Position numbers and translations under genes: made by a program. This document shows positions 12,299 through 23,390 of a DNA stretch of 64,000 nucleotides, piece after piece. Below the pieces are notes generated by a model. The model worked only from the letters and a program-made list of their open reading frames with translations, searched no databases and was not told where the DNA came from. The stretch is taken from the NCBI GenBank assembly GCA_021234155.1, contig JAJEKV010000032.1:5211835-5275834 (forward strand). Direction: 5' to 3'. How positions within the stretch are numbered: the stretch's first letter is position 1; every line of letters begins with the position of its first letter. The stretch is from Isoetes taiwanensis (Eukaryota; Streptophyta; Lycopodiopsida; Isoetales; Isoetaceae).

Positions 12299-12582
12299 TC
12301 CTCTGTTCTCTCTCATTCTCTCTCATTTCCGCAACAAAACTATTCCTTAATGCAATGAGCATCAATCCGGGGCACAATCTTCAAGCTGAAAAGCCGACAT
12401 AAACATGAGCTCCATGAGCTTCTGGTCATTTCGATCCTTCTATTCCCATTTTGATGTACCAAAGCCGTTATGATCCTTCTGGCCATTTATAGATGCTAGT
12501 AGGGTAGCAGGACTCCTGTTGCAGAATATAACAAAGAAAGACCAAAGAAATAGGGTCACATTGAGAAACAGGGGATAAGTCG
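12299..12582 (+). repeat. Dispersed repeat R2, copy 1
   Basis: From CCTCTGTTCTCTCTC at 12299 to GAGAAACAGGGGATAAGT this matches 39421-39665, including GAGCTTCTGGTCATTTCGA and GGACTCCTGTTGCAGAATA. In the second locus R2 runs straight into the phytocyanin-associated repeat R3; here it runs into the GGAAACCTCCCC minisatellite. Confidence 0.85.
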
Positions 12583-13046
12583 ATGGTTTTTTCTACGCCC
12601 GATTTGGGTTGGGCTCCAATGGAAACCTCCCCAACTTTCCATGGATACCTCCCCAACTTTCCCTGGAAACCTCCCCACCTTTCCTGGAAACCTCCCCAAC
12701 TTTCCCTGGAAACCCCCCCAACTTTCTCCATATTAGAAAACAGGGGAGGTTTCCATGGAAACCTCCCCACCTTTCCGTGGAAACCTCCCCACCTTCCTTG
12801 GATGACCTGGGGAGGTTTCCAATTAAGAAAACAGGGGAGGTTTCCATGGAAAGGTGGGGAGGTTTCCACAAAAGAAAAAAAGAAAAGGCTCTCTAAATTT
12901 GCACGAAGACCAAGACTAGCCCCGTGCATCTCGGTCCTCGTGCGTTGCAGTCCATCGGTGGTTGCCAACATTAATGACTATTTTTTATTTTTTTAAATAT
13001 TTTATGGAAACCTCCCCAACTTTCCAAAGAAACTAGGGGAGGTTTC
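12583..13046. repeat. Inverted GGAAACCTCCCC minisatellite / MITE-like element, left half
   Basis: GGAAACCTCCCC recurs about eight times on the plus strand at 12618-12795 with periods of about 18-27, then appears as its complement GGGGAGGTTTCC at 12812-12870, and once in each orientation at 13007-13046. The block could fold into a long hairpin. Its left edge, ACGCCCGATTTGGGTTGGG near 12594, is an imperfect inverted match to the right edge of the copy at 35428-35560. The pair looks like the terminal inverted repeats of one family (about ACGCCCGAATTGGGTTATGG). Open frames through it on both strands are a by-product of the periodicity. Confidence 0.7.
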
Positions 13047-13774
13047 CACAAAATGTCTATAAAATTTCAAAGTGAGATATTTCTTGAAGCAAATCGTCTC
13101 TTTGAGTTCTTCTTTTGGGAAGTGGCTCTATATCCCACCATCATAGATGTGGAAGGAGATTATTTTTAAAGGCAACAAAGTTTAAAATGAAACGCATTAA
13201 TTTGCTCCAAACCCACTTCAAAAGGAATCTTTAAAAGATTCCCTAAAATTCCCCAAAAAAGGTCCATTTTCTCGGTATAGTTGTGACATGTGTGACAATT
13301 TGAATATTTTAGGCACCATTTTTGAGGGGGGATTTGAACTCAGCTTCCATTAAAAAAAAAATTGATACCCTTTTTTGGCCCTCTAGTTTGCTTTGAGAAA
13401 TAGTAACATTTTCAAGGACTAAAAAAAATAGACATTGAAAAAAAACAACAAGTCTACTAGAGTGCCAAAAAGGTATTATATTTAAAGTTTTTAAAATCAT
13501 TACAGGATTATGAACAAAATTGTAAAAAATTCAACATATTTTGACATTGTCTCACTGAAGCTCACTCTTGCCTTATATACATGCTCTTATTTGCTCTGTC
13601 GGCTCGCTATAGAATTCTGTATACCGAGACTTTTGTATAACCTTGACTTTTTCAAAATTTATAATGTATTTATTTTTTGTAGTCCATAGTTTCTTCCAAA
13701 CAAATTTCTAGGTGGTATACATTCATACCACAATAGATAGTAATGTGTGGACATAGTACGCCAGATAGTTCACA
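13047..13774. other. No gene recognised
   Basis: AT-rich sequence without recognisable coding segments. The last 60 bases, containing GTACGCCAGATAGTTCACA, lead into the palindrome array and share the CCAGATAGTTCA block that separates its first units. Confidence 0.4.
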
Positions 13775-14109
13775 CGGTATAAATTTATACCGCCAGATAG
13801 TTCAAACGATATATATTTATACCGCTCTCTCGGTATAAATTTATACCGCGAGAGCTCTCTCGGTATAAATTTATACCGCGAGAGCTCTCTCGGTATAAAC
13901 TTATACCGCGAGAGTTCTCTCGGTATAAATTTATACCGAGTTCTCTCGGTATAAATTTATACCGAGTTCTCTCGGTATAAATTTATACCGGATTTATATA
14001 TATTTTTATGTATATATAGTATATATATAGTATATAACAAAAATAAAAAAGTCAACTCTTGCCGTATAAATTTATACGGTAAGAGTTCTAGCGGTGTAAA
14101 TTTATACCA
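13775..14109. repeat. Array of 18-bp palindromes CGGTATAAATTTATACCG
   Basis: The perfect palindrome CGGTATAAATTTATACCG, or a close variant, occurs ten times: at 13775, 13807 (degenerate), 13831, 13861, 13891 (one change), 13921, 13947, 13973, 14062 (CCGTATAAATTTATACGG) and about 14091. Units three to six repeat every 30 bases and are linked by CGAGAGCTCTCT, itself containing the palindrome AGAGCTCT. Units six to eight repeat every 26 bases with a shorter linker. TATAAATTTATA is a back-to-back pair of TATA-like sequences. No spacers or cas-like genes exist and this is a plant genome, so it is not CRISPR. Function unknown. Confidence 0.9.
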
Positions 14110-15406
14110 TTTTTTTTTACAGGTACGAACGCGAAACCCTCGCTGGCTTCGGTGGGGCAACCAAGTTAGTGAAAAAATTTTGTCGGATCAGGTCCCGGTA
14201 AAAACATTAATATATATATACTATATTTATATAAAATATATATATACATATATAATATAATATATACCGTGTCCTTGTGGAGTCATTCTTGCCCCCCAAA
14301 GGTTTTGCAACTTAATATTGATGAAATAACACACTTAAGAGATAATTTTATACATTAATATTAGTTTTTTAGTTCAAAAAGTTCTAAATCGATTCTAAAA
14401 TTTCTGAGCTTGTAATGCAATATTAGAGCATAAATTAGTCAAATCGTGTTGTTATTTTTACTTTTTTTTACTCTACACACATGCTAACTTCACTTTAACA
14501 GCTTAAAAGTTGCTACTAAAAGCAAGAAACCCCAAAAAGAACCCCAAAATGTTACGGAGACACGAAAGTTCTAAGAAGGAAAGCACATGATTTGTGTAAA
14601 GGGGTGCGATGAGTAGCAACCCCTCAGAAGTTTACCTATTCATTTGCAAACAGACAGGAAAGGGCAAGACAGATAAACACTTTGCTAGTAAAGAAATGTA
14701 CAGTGACACCCGCTGCTACAGATGACAAAATTGCGATGAAGATGCTCAACATTGACAAGGAGGATGACTATCTTCTGAGCATCACCACGTTGCAGATTGG
14801 TTTGTGCAAGCCTAGAGACGTGTACTAATACATCTTCGAGAACAACAACGAAGGGCATGGAAGCACAAACCTTCATTACTTCAACTTTTGCTTCCTCGGT
14901 GTAAATTTTATACGACATCCTCAACTGAAACTTCAGCTAATTGTGAAATATTGTGGATGTATTGGCGTCTGTAATACTATGTGATGCAAAAACAATGGTT
15001 TGTCATTCAAGCAGTTTGTTCAATTGGCTCTGGATGTGTTTTAAGGTCAACTAAGACGTTTAGCCAAAGCGGTTGTAAAATAAGAATTTTTCTTCTTCTA
15101 TAACTGCCAACAAAAAAAATTTCAGGGACAAGGTACAAAAGCATTTAATTTTTTCATATGAATTTGCCCCATAATAAATCTTTGGCTTTCGTAGCAGTTC
15201 TTTTCCCCTCCAAAATGTGATATTTTTTTTTTTTGGTTTCCTCCATAACGTTAAACCTTCCTAAAATGTCTGTTTTCATGAGCCGTTTTGTAAATATTTG
15301 GACTAAAGATAATAAAAGAATCCTTTTTAGGGGGATTTTAAAATTTTGTAAATTTTCAGAAGGAATCTTTCAAACGCACTTCTTAAATAAGTGCGTTTCA
15401 TTTTAA
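14110..15406. other. No supported gene
   Basis: Very AT-rich near 14200-14270 with TATATA runs. A short open stretch at about 14690-14840 on the plus strand reads like protein (ITTLQIGLCKPRDVY) but ends at a stop and matches nothing I know. It may be a decayed exon. Confidence 0.35.
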
Positions 15407-15583
15407 ACATTGTTAGGCGATGTTGATCCAGATTTGGGGCACCTGCCTATATGCCCTATCCTAGATAATATAAAAAATATATGGCAGTTTGGAGCCAAGT
15501 TTCATGGCATTCCAGAAGATTATGTGAGGCAATGCATAGCAACATGTGAATGTAATGCCCGCCACGTGAATCCCATCAACTAA
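15407..15583 (+). pseudogene. Unrecognised 58-codon open segment
   Basis: The frame is open from a stop at 15404 to TAA at 15581 and has no start codon near its beginning. It contains KFHGIPEDYVRQCIATCECN, a Cys-containing segment faintly like the zinc-binding domain of retroelement integrases, and an open frame continues past the stop. I cannot identify it; exon, retroelement remnant and chance are all possible. Confidence 0.25.
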
Positions 15584-16133
15584 ATCGTGGAGCAAATCCG
15601 TCGGAGATGAGGAGCACGTGTAAAGATCTTGATGCGGGCAGTTCCTTCCTACCAAATTGTCGGGGACAATTCCCTGACAGTTAATCCGGCAATTATCTCT
15701 TCCCTAGCCTCGCCCGAATGCTCCACATCATCTTCCCAAAACTAAATTGCCTGTGCTAGTGGAATCACAGTGCAACTCCGGAAGTTTGCAATATGTCCAT
15801 TTGATTGGCTTGCTGCAGCCATTAACGTCCGCCAGTGGAATCTCAGCCTTAATCATTATGGACTAAATACTCCAAATGGAAGCGTGGACCCTTTAGGTCG
15901 GCACGTAAGTAAAATTTCCCTTGATTATAGTAATCCTTATCTCAAATTTAATCATTGTAGCACGTTCTTGGCCTAAATATGCAAAATAAGATAAGCGAAC
16001 AAAGCCACAAATATACGAAAGATTGACAGTAGTTTAGGATCCTAATTTGTGCTTAGAGCTATATGTTTGCTCAACAATGACAAACATATTCCGAACCCAT
16101 GAAAACACATACTCGGGCCACCAGAGGGCAACC

Positions 16134-16138
16134 CCTCA
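16134..16138 (+). repeat. Target-site duplication of element A, left copy
   Basis: CCTCA precedes the left LTR and is repeated at 33675-33679 right after the right LTR. Five bases is the usual Ty3/gypsy length. Joining the flanks recreates GGGCAACCCCTCATGCGCAG, which matches the uninterrupted relative at about 12266-12287, so the element boundaries are secure. Confidence 0.95.
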
Positions 16139-17775
16139 TGTGACGCTCCCCGAACATATACGACCCCCGGCCGTATACATACGGGGACTTTCCCCTCCCA
16201 TGGCGACCAACTCGCCATGAGCAGGGCCCTCCGTCTATTTCGGGCCATCTATAATATGATGCCCGAAAGAAGGACACGAAGGGGTCATTTGGCCCACGCC
16301 TTCAATGGGGCTCCTACGTCGCGGAAGCGTGAATACAAGGGTTAGCACACAGCATAAATCACATATAAATAACCACCACGAAGGGTGGCATATCCATCCA
16401 AGTACCAACGGCAAAGAATATGCATCTAAACCTAGGAAAACACCCCAAACCCATGGTTCTACCCCGGTTTAGACTCCAGTGAGGATCGACTGACGGCTAG
16501 GCCTCAAGAGATCAGCAGACCGAATCTTGACATGGCGCTATCGGGCATAGAACATTGGCTAGGGTTGTCCACTCCATCCGCCCCTCCCGTGCATTGCACA
16601 CTTTGCAGATGGGTCAATTCACGCTATGGCGCCGCTATAGCCTTTCCTGAGACGCAGGCTCGAGGCATCACCCTGCTGAGCCTACCCGGGTTCATGAAGT
16701 CCCTGTCCCGATGAGGCAGGTCAGGGAAGCGTCCCCTTCCAGAATCACAGTGGCTCCATGGGCGAGCTAGAGAATACGTGCCGCATCAGCGACCCCCGCA
16801 TCCGTACCCGACTTACTCGCCCTAAATCTACTCAAAGTGCAAGGTGCTCCATACGGATCACACCTTCCCACCCAGGGAGTGTCAGACCCATACCCGGCCC
16901 TCTACGTGACCGGCTATCAGGTCTAGCTCGCTATAGGAGTCCCAGGAGCCTTTTATGTTCGTGTAAGACCCCACCTCCACTTCACCACTGTGTTCCTTGT
17001 CTGGTGCTAAGCCAGTACCATAGCATCTATGACCCGGTGGGCTCTTGTGCACAGGCCGCATTTAACGGGATAATACAGGGCTCTATCTAGGAGCATACTA
17101 CAATAAATAGCCTCAGAGGTCTCTACCCCCCTTAATTCCCCATTTCCAGAGTAACACTAGGCTAACAACCACCAATCCATCCATTACAAGCAAAACCAGA
17201 ATCGAAATATATAGAGAACCTACCTTTACAATCAAGGGTTAGTTCCTACGAGTAAACACAGAGAGAATAGACCAACAACCCAAACAGGTGCCCAACAGGG
17301 GCGCTATCCTAGAATTCACAACTACACTAGCCACCCACCTGTGTTTTGGAAACCCGGGTTGTCGCTGGGGATCTCCATCTTCTTGGTCTTGGTGTTCAAC
17401 TTGTGTAAGAAGGGTGGCGTCCAATTGCTCAAGGTGGCGCCACTCACAGTCACAAGGGTGGCGCTCCACTGCTCAAGGTGAGTTGTGGCTGATATGGGGG
17501 TGGTGATCCACCCTATTGACCCCAATTAGCATTATCATGCTAACCAATCGAGGGTGGCCACGTGGCGCCTTCCCAAACCATAATTAGCTTAATTATGGTT
17601 TTTAAATATTAGTTCCTTAATTATAGGTTATTATTGTCAATAATTAAATTAGCATAGCTAATTTAATCCCTTTTAAGTGAACCACCTAGGTTCCCATACC
17701 CCATGTGGCGTATGTATCCTTGGTGACGTGTCAACATATTTATACTTATACCGTATAAATACTCGGAACGTCACA
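16139..17775 (-). repeat. Element A 3' LTR
   Basis: Plus-strand ends are TGTGACGCTCCC and GGAACGTCACA, so on the element's own strand it opens TGTGACGTTCC like the B LTR. Length 1637 bases. The inner edge is followed by the polypurine tract. It contains the same GGGGCGGATGGAGTGG block (antisense) and GCCTAGCCGTCAG as B and C, which places all three in one family. Confidence 0.95.
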
Positions 17776-17789
17776 TTCTCCCCTCCTTA
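17776..17789 (-). other. Polypurine tract of element A
   Basis: On the minus strand AAGGAGGGGAGAA lies directly before the 3' LTR. This is the expected primer for plus-strand DNA synthesis and fixes the element's direction. Confidence 0.9.
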
Positions 17790-18361
17790 GAAATAATGCT
17801 GTCCTCAGCATTGAGGTTAGATACAATATAATAAATGACACTCTGAAGGAAGGAAATTCCTTATTTCAGAAGGTAATATATTAAAGCTTTCAAGTTTATA
17901 ACAGCTTAAGCACCAAAAGTGCAATTCACATCCTTATGGTAATTAAAAAGTGCAAGGACCAAAGTCCAAGATCAACAACATACAGAACATGTAGATAACA
18001 TAAAGCGAAGAAATCGGGTCATCAGCAACCCCCTAACATGGACAGGTCACGTACTGCTCACTGGCCTGCACATGGTAATATATTAGTTTATATAGATAAA
18101 ATAATTAGGTTGTGGTTGAAGGGTCCACCCCCTATAAGAAAATAAAAGAAAATCTATCTACAAGGAACCTATCATGCCTATGGTTCGCAGTTCATTGTGG
18201 CGTAAGGAATGGTCAGGTTCCTATTATAGCCAAGATGAATGCGGCTATGAACTACATGCTTTACAAGCAGTTCGCGGTCATGTCCACATTGACAGTACAC
18301 CACGTTCTAAGGAACACAAAGGTGATCCCATCATCGGTAACCGTTGTTAACTACGATGCAT
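17790..18361 (-). other. Untranslated 3' stretch of element A
   Basis: Lies between the chromodomain stop and the polypurine tract. No conserved coding segment is visible. Confidence 0.6.
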
Positions 18362-19162
18362 CTACCCCTCTACATATTCTCGGCGAATCAAGTCTTCAAG
18401 CTTACCGCCAGGAGCGGGGTTGATAGCATCGTTGATGGTGCGGCCTTGAGATTCGCGCATAAAATCTGGATAGTGCTTCTCAAGGTCTGTTTCCATCACC
18501 CACGTAGCATCCTCCACCGGCAAGTGCTTCCACTTGACCAGGTATTGCAACTTTTGAGTCCTCCGAACCGCGTTTATAAGCCCGGGTCAAGGAGAGCTTC
18601 AGGCACTATCTCGAAGCTGCTCCTCTCTGTCATTTCGAGGAGGGTTGGGGTTTCCAAAGCCTCCTCGGATCGTGGGTGTGTTGTTTCGAAGACCCACGTG
18701 GAAGACCTTGTGGATCTTCAAGCGGGCGCAGATCCAAGCGATATATGCCTGTTCTCCAATACGCCGGTGATTTTGAATGGGCCCGCCCATCCGGGTGCTA
18801 ACTTCTTGCGATTACCAATTTTAAGCTTGGCTTGTTTTACTTTGATTTTAAGCCAAACTGATTAGCCCTTGGAAGACTTCGTGGGGTTCTCGTGTTTATC
18901 CGCTACACTTTTCGGCGATTTGCGTCGCGGCTAACAAGTAACCACGAACTTCTTCAACTAAGGCCCGCATTTCCAAAAGGAGCTGTTGGGAGACCTCCAC
19001 TTTAGAAAACAGGGGTTATGCCGGTGTGCGGGTAAGGCATTGATAACCATAGTTTATCATGAAAGGAGACATTCGGAAGACTCACGTTTCATCTTTATTA
19101 TAGGCAAACTCAACAAGATAAATATAGTCAGCCCATTGGGATTGCTTACTCCACACATAACT
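18362..19162 (-). pseudogene. Element A integrase C-terminus and chromodomain
   Basis: After the stop that ends the main integrase frame, the reading continues in shifted frames: YIYLVEFAYN, then LKIHKVFHVGLRNN near 18690, the usual end of a Ty3 integrase. At 18362-18550 the frame contains QYLVKWKHLPVEDATWV followed by an acidic helix. This is a chromodomain with the conserved YLVKWK strand and the xTWV aromatic region. In chromoviruses this module is thought to guide integration to heterochromatin through histone H3 marks. The multiple frameshifts mean the copy as read is not functional. Confidence 0.88.
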
Positions 19163-21939
19163 TCATAGCATATCCTCTATAATCCGATTGGTACGTTCTG
19201 TCTGACCATCCGTCTGAGGATGATAAGCTGTACTCATAGCAAGCTTGGTCTGTATGGTGGTGAAGAAATCTTTCCAAAATGCACTTACAAATTTGGGATC
19301 TCTGTCAGATACAATGACCCGTGGCATTCCGTGCAACCTGAAGATCTCCTTTGCAAAAAGCAGAGCAGTATCGAAGGCTGTATCCGTGGTACGACATGGC
19401 AAGAAATGAGCCATTTTCGACAATTTGTCGACCACTACCATTAACGCATCATATCCACGGAGAGTACGTGGAAGGCCCACAATGAAATCCATGGTTATCA
19501 CTTCCCACTTAGCGTTGGGCACATCCAAAGGTTGCAATTCTCCTGGAGTCCTTAATTGTTCTGCCTTGGTCTGCTGACATACTTGACACTGCTTGATGTA
19601 CCTGGCAATGTCCTTCTTCATCGAAGGCCAAAAATAACTGGAGCGGATCTTAAAGTAGGTCTTCATAAAACCGACATGTCCAGCTATAGGGCTGTTGTGC
19701 GTGTCATGGAGGATTAACTTACGCACCCCGGAAGTATGAGGTACACACAACTTGTCTTTCTTATATGACCGGAAAGCGTCACGTTCTTTATCTGTGTGTG
19801 CCTCCTTATTCAGACTACCCCAAATTTCACAGAACTCAGGATCCGTGGCCAAGGTCTGTTCTATCTGTTTGCCAAACTCACTTGTGAGTGTCGAAATCGC
19901 ATTACAATGGGTTCGGGTTACCAAGGGATGGCGTGATAATGCATCCGCAACCACATTGTGCTTTCCAGGCTTATACATGATCTCAAAATCATATTCTTCA
20001 AGAAATTCCATCCATCTCCTCTGACGGAGGTTGAGATTGGGTTGGGTGGTTAAATATCGGAGACTTTGGTGATCCGTGTCCAACTGGAATCTTCTACCAA
20101 GGAGGTAGTGTCTCCATATTTGCAAAGCGCGGACAACAGCCAGCAATTCCTGGTCATGGGTAGGATATCGTTGTTCTGTCTCATTCATCTTCTTTGAATC
20201 ATAAGCAATAACCCTCCCCTCCTGCATTAGAACCCCACCAGTGGCGATTTTACTGGCATCTGTGGCCACTAGTTTATCCTTATCAGGATTGGGCAACGTG
20301 AGAACGGGTGCCGAGGTTAAGGCATCTTTAAGCTGCTAGAAACTTCCCTGAACCTTAGTCTTCCAGTGCTCCATCCAATCCTTCACCTTCTCATGCTTGG
20401 TAAGATTTGTAAGAGGGGCTGCAATCCTTGCAAAATCCTTTACAAATTTTCGGTAATATCCTGCTAACCCTAAGAAACTGCGGACTTCGGAGACATTTCC
20501 TGGAATAGGCCATTCCCTTACAGCCTCTATCTTTGCAGGATCTGTAGCAATTCCCTCTGCTGAAATAATATGACCCAAGTAATCAACCTTCGGAGTGGCA
20601 AACTTGCACTTAGAGAACTTGGCAAAAAGCTGATGATGTCTTAATTTTTGCAGTGTCAACTTAAGATGTTTCTCATGCTCCTGTAGGGTCTTACTGTAGA
20701 TGAGAATGTCGTCAAAGAAAATAACAACAAAGTCATCCAAGTATTGTCGGAAAACATCATTCATCAACCGCATAAATGTTGCGGGGGCATTAGTTAATCC
20801 GAAAGGCATAACGGTAAACTTATAATGCCCATATCTAGTGCGAAAAGCAGATTTATGGATGTCTTCCTCTTTAATTCTTATCTGATGGTATCCTGAGCGA
20901 AGATCAATCTTTGAGAAATACTTGGCCCCTTGCAACTGATCCATTAGATCATCTGCCCTTGGCAAAGCATAGCGATTTTTGATAGTATGCTTGTTGAGTT
21001 GCCGATAATCAATACACATTCTCAAGGAGCCGTCCTTTTTCTTCACAAAAAGAATAGGGGCGCCAAAGGGCGAAACGCTAGGTCGAATAAAACCTAGGTT
21101 TAGTAGCTCTTGAAGTTGCTTCTTAAGCTCTGCCAACTCTGTGAGACTCATACGGTACGGGGCCTTGCTGGTAGGCTTAGTACCTAGCTCTAAAGCTATC
21201 TCACATTCTACCCCTCTAAAAGGAGGAAGCTTCTGGATTTCGTCTGGGAAGAGATCACTAAATTCGTGGAGGATACTGGCAATGCCTCGGGGCAAGGTGT
21301 TGATTACTTGGTTTTGCTTAGCATCTGACTCAATAGAAGCAAGTCTGATAATGTAGAGGAGCTTTTGCTTGCGTATAGCTTTATCTAACTGTCGAATGGA
21401 CATAGACTGCAGGATAGGGTTGAATGGTTCACCTTTTATAGTTACGCGGGCTCCATTTGCCGCGTTGAAGGTAACTTCTCTCTTCTCGCAGTCTATATTG
21501 GCTTTTGCAGATGCCAAGAATTCCATCCCAACAATGAGGTCGTATTTGCCAATATCTATTAGCTCGGCGCCCATAGCAACTGGTGCGCCTGGCAACTGCA
21601 TCTTAAGATTGATGCGACGACCATGAGTATGCCTAACCTTACCACTGGCTAAAGTTACAGGCCTCGGTCGTGACCTTAGGGTTTCCAATTGTAGGACCTG
21701 GGCCATTCTAGGAGAAGCAAAATTATGGGTACTTCCCGTATCCATAAGAATGATGAAAGGCTTACTGTCTACTTGGCCTATGGTGGAAATGACAGCAGGC
21801 TGACTTTCAGCATTGCCAGTTTCTATAGCTGCAAGAATATGAGACGCACCGTGAATGTACTCGGGAGCGTCCTCGTCAGCAGGTAGTGTTGCCTCAAGCT
21901 CATCCCAGTCGAGGTCGGCCATGGCCAACTGGGCAGTCT
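19163..21939 (-). pseudogene. Element A pol: protease, reverse transcriptase, RNase H, integrase core
   Basis: In one frame, apart from one TAG at 20336-20338 between RT and RNase H. Protease: [13 protein letters not shown] near 21725-21763. [22 protein letters not shown] near 20990-21050, [23 protein letters not shown], and [10 protein letters not shown] near 20695-20725 with both catalytic Asp. RNase H: LVATDASKIATGGVL and YPTHDQELLAVV. Integrase: a zinc-binding region (HNSPIAGHVG ... CQVCQQ), then the DDE core as MDFIVGLP, SDRDPKF and QTERTNRII. The second stop, TGA at 19163-19165, stands where element B has Arg. CAG to TAG and CGA to TGA both fit deamination of methylated cytosine. Everything else in this part is open. 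Confidence 0.95.
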
Positions 21940-23026
21940 GGGTAACATATGGGCAATTTTGCATGAAGTGCCCAGGCCTCATACACCTGTAGCATGCCTT
22001 GTCGCGGCGGAGCTGTTCTCTGGCCTCTTTAGGAATGGACTGTAAGAGATTTCGAACGTCCTTGCCAGCATTGCTCTGCTTTTCTGGCGTGCTAAAAGCG
22101 ACTTTCTTTTCCTGGCGAGCGTAAATGCTTTGCTGAGGGGGCCCCGGGCTTGGAGAGCGGGGTTTGTACGGTGTGGATGGCCGTGGCTGCGAGTAAGTAG
22201 CAGAACGCGAATACTGAGGCCTGGGTGTGTCCTCCTTGAGGCTCAGCGCTTTAGCCTCGGCCTCTGCAACTGATTTCGGATCTATGGCCTTAACCATCCG
22301 TTTGATCGAGGGTGCCAATCCCTCAATATAACCCTCCACTGCCCTTTTCTCATTCATACCGGGTACATACAGCCTTAGGCGCATAAACTCATCCGTGTAA
22401 GCCTGTACGGACATACCCTTCTGCTCCAACCTGTAGAAAGTTTGGATCTGTTGGCATTTGTGTGCACGTGGCACATAATGCGACTTGAAGGCCTTGGCAA
22501 ACTTTCTGAATTTGCATCTGCTCCTGTCCAAGTGTTTGGCTCGGGCGTAGCCCTTCCACCATATCTGAGGCAGCTCCGGTGGGTTTGTGGTGGCAACCTT
22601 TCCGGGTATCCCTTCGTCATGCCATAAGACCTTCCGAACTCCTTCATTTCATCTAACCAGGGATTCGGCATTTAATCAAGCCTCTAGACTTCCCATCAAA
22701 CCGGGCCAACTTATGCGATTCTTCCATATGCTAGTTATGGTCCGTATCAACCGCCTTCGCGGTACTCCTTATCTCGGCGTTTGTTATGGTGCGGATGATC
22801 GCAGAATGATTCGGTTGACACCGGTGGCGAGATTTTGAAGAGGTGGCATTGTCCTCGGAGGAGCTCCGTCGGCGTTTAGAGTGGGACCTCTTTTCGCATG
22901 CGAGTGCGGGGGCGGTTCGTGGTGGGGGCGAGTGGCGTCGCGAAGTGGACTAGGCGACAACGGAGGTAACTCCGGTGCATCCCGTTGTACATCTTTGTGG
23001 TGGGTTAGCATGCAAGGCGTAGGCAC
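21940..23026 (-). pseudogene. Element A gag
   Basis: The frame running into pol begins near 22531 and contains the capsid-like segment [20 protein letters not shown] (about 22315-22375) and a zinc knuckle [14 protein letters not shown] near 21955-22000 (CCHC). Upstream, other frames hold the N-terminal part, with an ATG at 23024-23026 and a frameshift near 22785 and another near 22550. Gag and pol are in the same frame here, with no programmed shift visible. The N-terminus is Pro/His/Arg-rich. Gag forms the cytoplasmic virus-like particle that packages element RNA. Confidence 0.85.
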
Positions 23027-23390
23027 GTAATTAATTTAACCGTCTTTTCATCGGCATCAATTCTTGTTGGGTGTTAATCGACTTGCATTTGAGGGTGGTA
23101 CGCCAAAAGCGGCGTTCGCGTGCCGTCTATATTAAACATAAGATGATATAAGAACATTTACAGCGACAATAAGTGTCATACAAGGTCATTTTTTAAGTAA
23201 TCGAGAACAAAGTGAACACGCAAAAACCACGGGAAAAATTTTAATTACAAGTGAAGTAACGGTTACATCCAAGAGCTTGATACTGACAGTAATTATGACT
23301 TATAGTTATATAATACATACATGGACCTGATACAGGCCATTTTCCTAGTCATAGTGAAGCATAGGAACACACAAAACTGGAAAATGCGGC

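Noticed and set aside
12468-12971. 167-codon minus-strand frame rich in PPHLS and GGFHG repeats
   Set aside because: It is a by-product of the GGAAACCTCCCC minisatellite, which is open in several frames on both strands.
13775-14109. CRISPR-like array
   Set aside because: Repeats are palindromic and nearly contiguous with constant linkers instead of unique spacers, and the genome is a plant's.
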